The position numbers and the translations under genes were made by a program. A stretch of DNA of 6,650 nt from Bacteroidales bacterium. Its GTDB lineage: Bacteria > Bacteroidota > Bacteroidia > Bacteroidales > Muribaculaceae. Positions 6,517-6,650 of this stretch are shown here, piece after piece (the first letter of the stretch is position 1; the number at the start of each line of letters is the position of its first letter). The DNA lies in the NCBI GenBank assembly GCA_004554255.1, contig SFNC01000104.1, forward strand, positions 1-6,650, given 5' to 3'. The notes beneath the pieces were generated by a model. That model saw only the letters and a program-made list of their open reading frames with translations, made no database searches and was not told the origin of the DNA.

Positions 6517-6650
6517 AATTCAACAAGTTTTGGTAAAACAAGATTATCTGTTTCAAATGCGACAGATCCCCAGGAAAGACCTACACCGAATCCGCAACAA
6601 ATAAATTTCTTTTTGCCTGTTGATGCAGTTTCAGGTATCTGAGTAACGAT
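6513..6650 (-). CDS. C-terminal fragment of a second KAS III-like ketoacyl synthase
   Basis: Only the last 45 residues are in the window; the frame is open to the right edge and ends in TGA at 6513-6515. The segment KKKFICCGFGVGLSWGSVAF matches the C-terminal strand and glycine-rich loop of KAS III enzymes and aligns with KRLLLSAFGVGMTWASGIVP at the end of the complete synthase in this window. The two are clearly different in sequence, so this is a paralogue and not a recent duplicate. The active-site Cys, His and Asn lie outside the window, so activity cannot be judged. The TGA overlaps the SDR start by 4 bases. Only 9 of 45 codons end in G or C, far fewer than in the neighbours, which suggests a different origin for the DNA at this edge. 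Confidence 0.82.
   Translation of the reverse strand: MVTQIPETASTGKKKFICCGFGVGLSWGSVAFETDNLVLPKLVEL

Noticed and set aside
5740..6642. Plus-strand open reading (300 codons) opposite the SDR gene
   Set aside because: The opposite strand carries all SDR motifs and the KAS III C-terminus; the plus reading shows no domain and no plausible start context.

Overview
The window reads as chromosomal DNA of a gut-type Bacteroidota, most likely order Bacteroidales; a Muribaculaceae-like genome is a guess from gene content and the moderately high GC. Three things support this: two good matches to the Bacteroidota -7 promoter element TAnnTTTG (2168-2175 and 4028-4035, minus strand), the absence of Shine-Dalgarno sequences before most starts, and a PadR regulator followed directly by a PspC-domain membrane protein, a pairing common in this group. 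All seven well-supported genes (and an undecided fragment at the left edge) are best read on the minus strand, so transcription runs right to left.

Right part (4133-6650): four closely packed genes, namely the C-terminal end of a ketoacyl-ACP synthase III (KAS III)-like protein cut by the window edge, an SDR ketoreductase, a complete KAS III-like enzyme with an intact Cys-His-Asn triad, and a small metallo-beta-lactamase (MBL) fold hydrolase. The first two overlap by 4 bases; the later gaps are 7 and 10 bases. Together they look like a dedicated route that builds and reduces a short acyl chain on a carrier protein or CoA. Such cassettes occur beside surface polysaccharide genes and in small specialised-metabolite clusters. 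The KAS III fragment at the right edge is strikingly AT-rich at third codon positions, so a compositionally different region probably begins there.

Middle part (2221-4035): a UDP-glucuronate 4-epimerase-like sugar nucleotide epimerase with its own promoter, followed one base later by an HD-domain hydrolase. The unit ends in a clear intrinsic terminator (stem-loop plus U tract) at 2220-2246.

Left part (162-2208): a PadR-type repressor and a multi-pass PspC-domain protein with a roughly 200-residue C-terminal domain. The PadR promoter contains a perfect 8-bp inverted repeat that encloses its -33 element, a strong candidate for an autoregulatory operator. This unit resembles envelope-stress modules.

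Left edge (1-161): no gene can be assigned securely. A minus-strand ORF may start at 62 and run off the window; a plus-strand reading ending at 74 is the alternative. No RNA gene, CRISPR array, insertion sequence or tRNA was seen. I found no evidence for a wholly new system; the acyl-chain cassette and the PadR/PspC unit with its unusual C-terminal domain deserve most attention.
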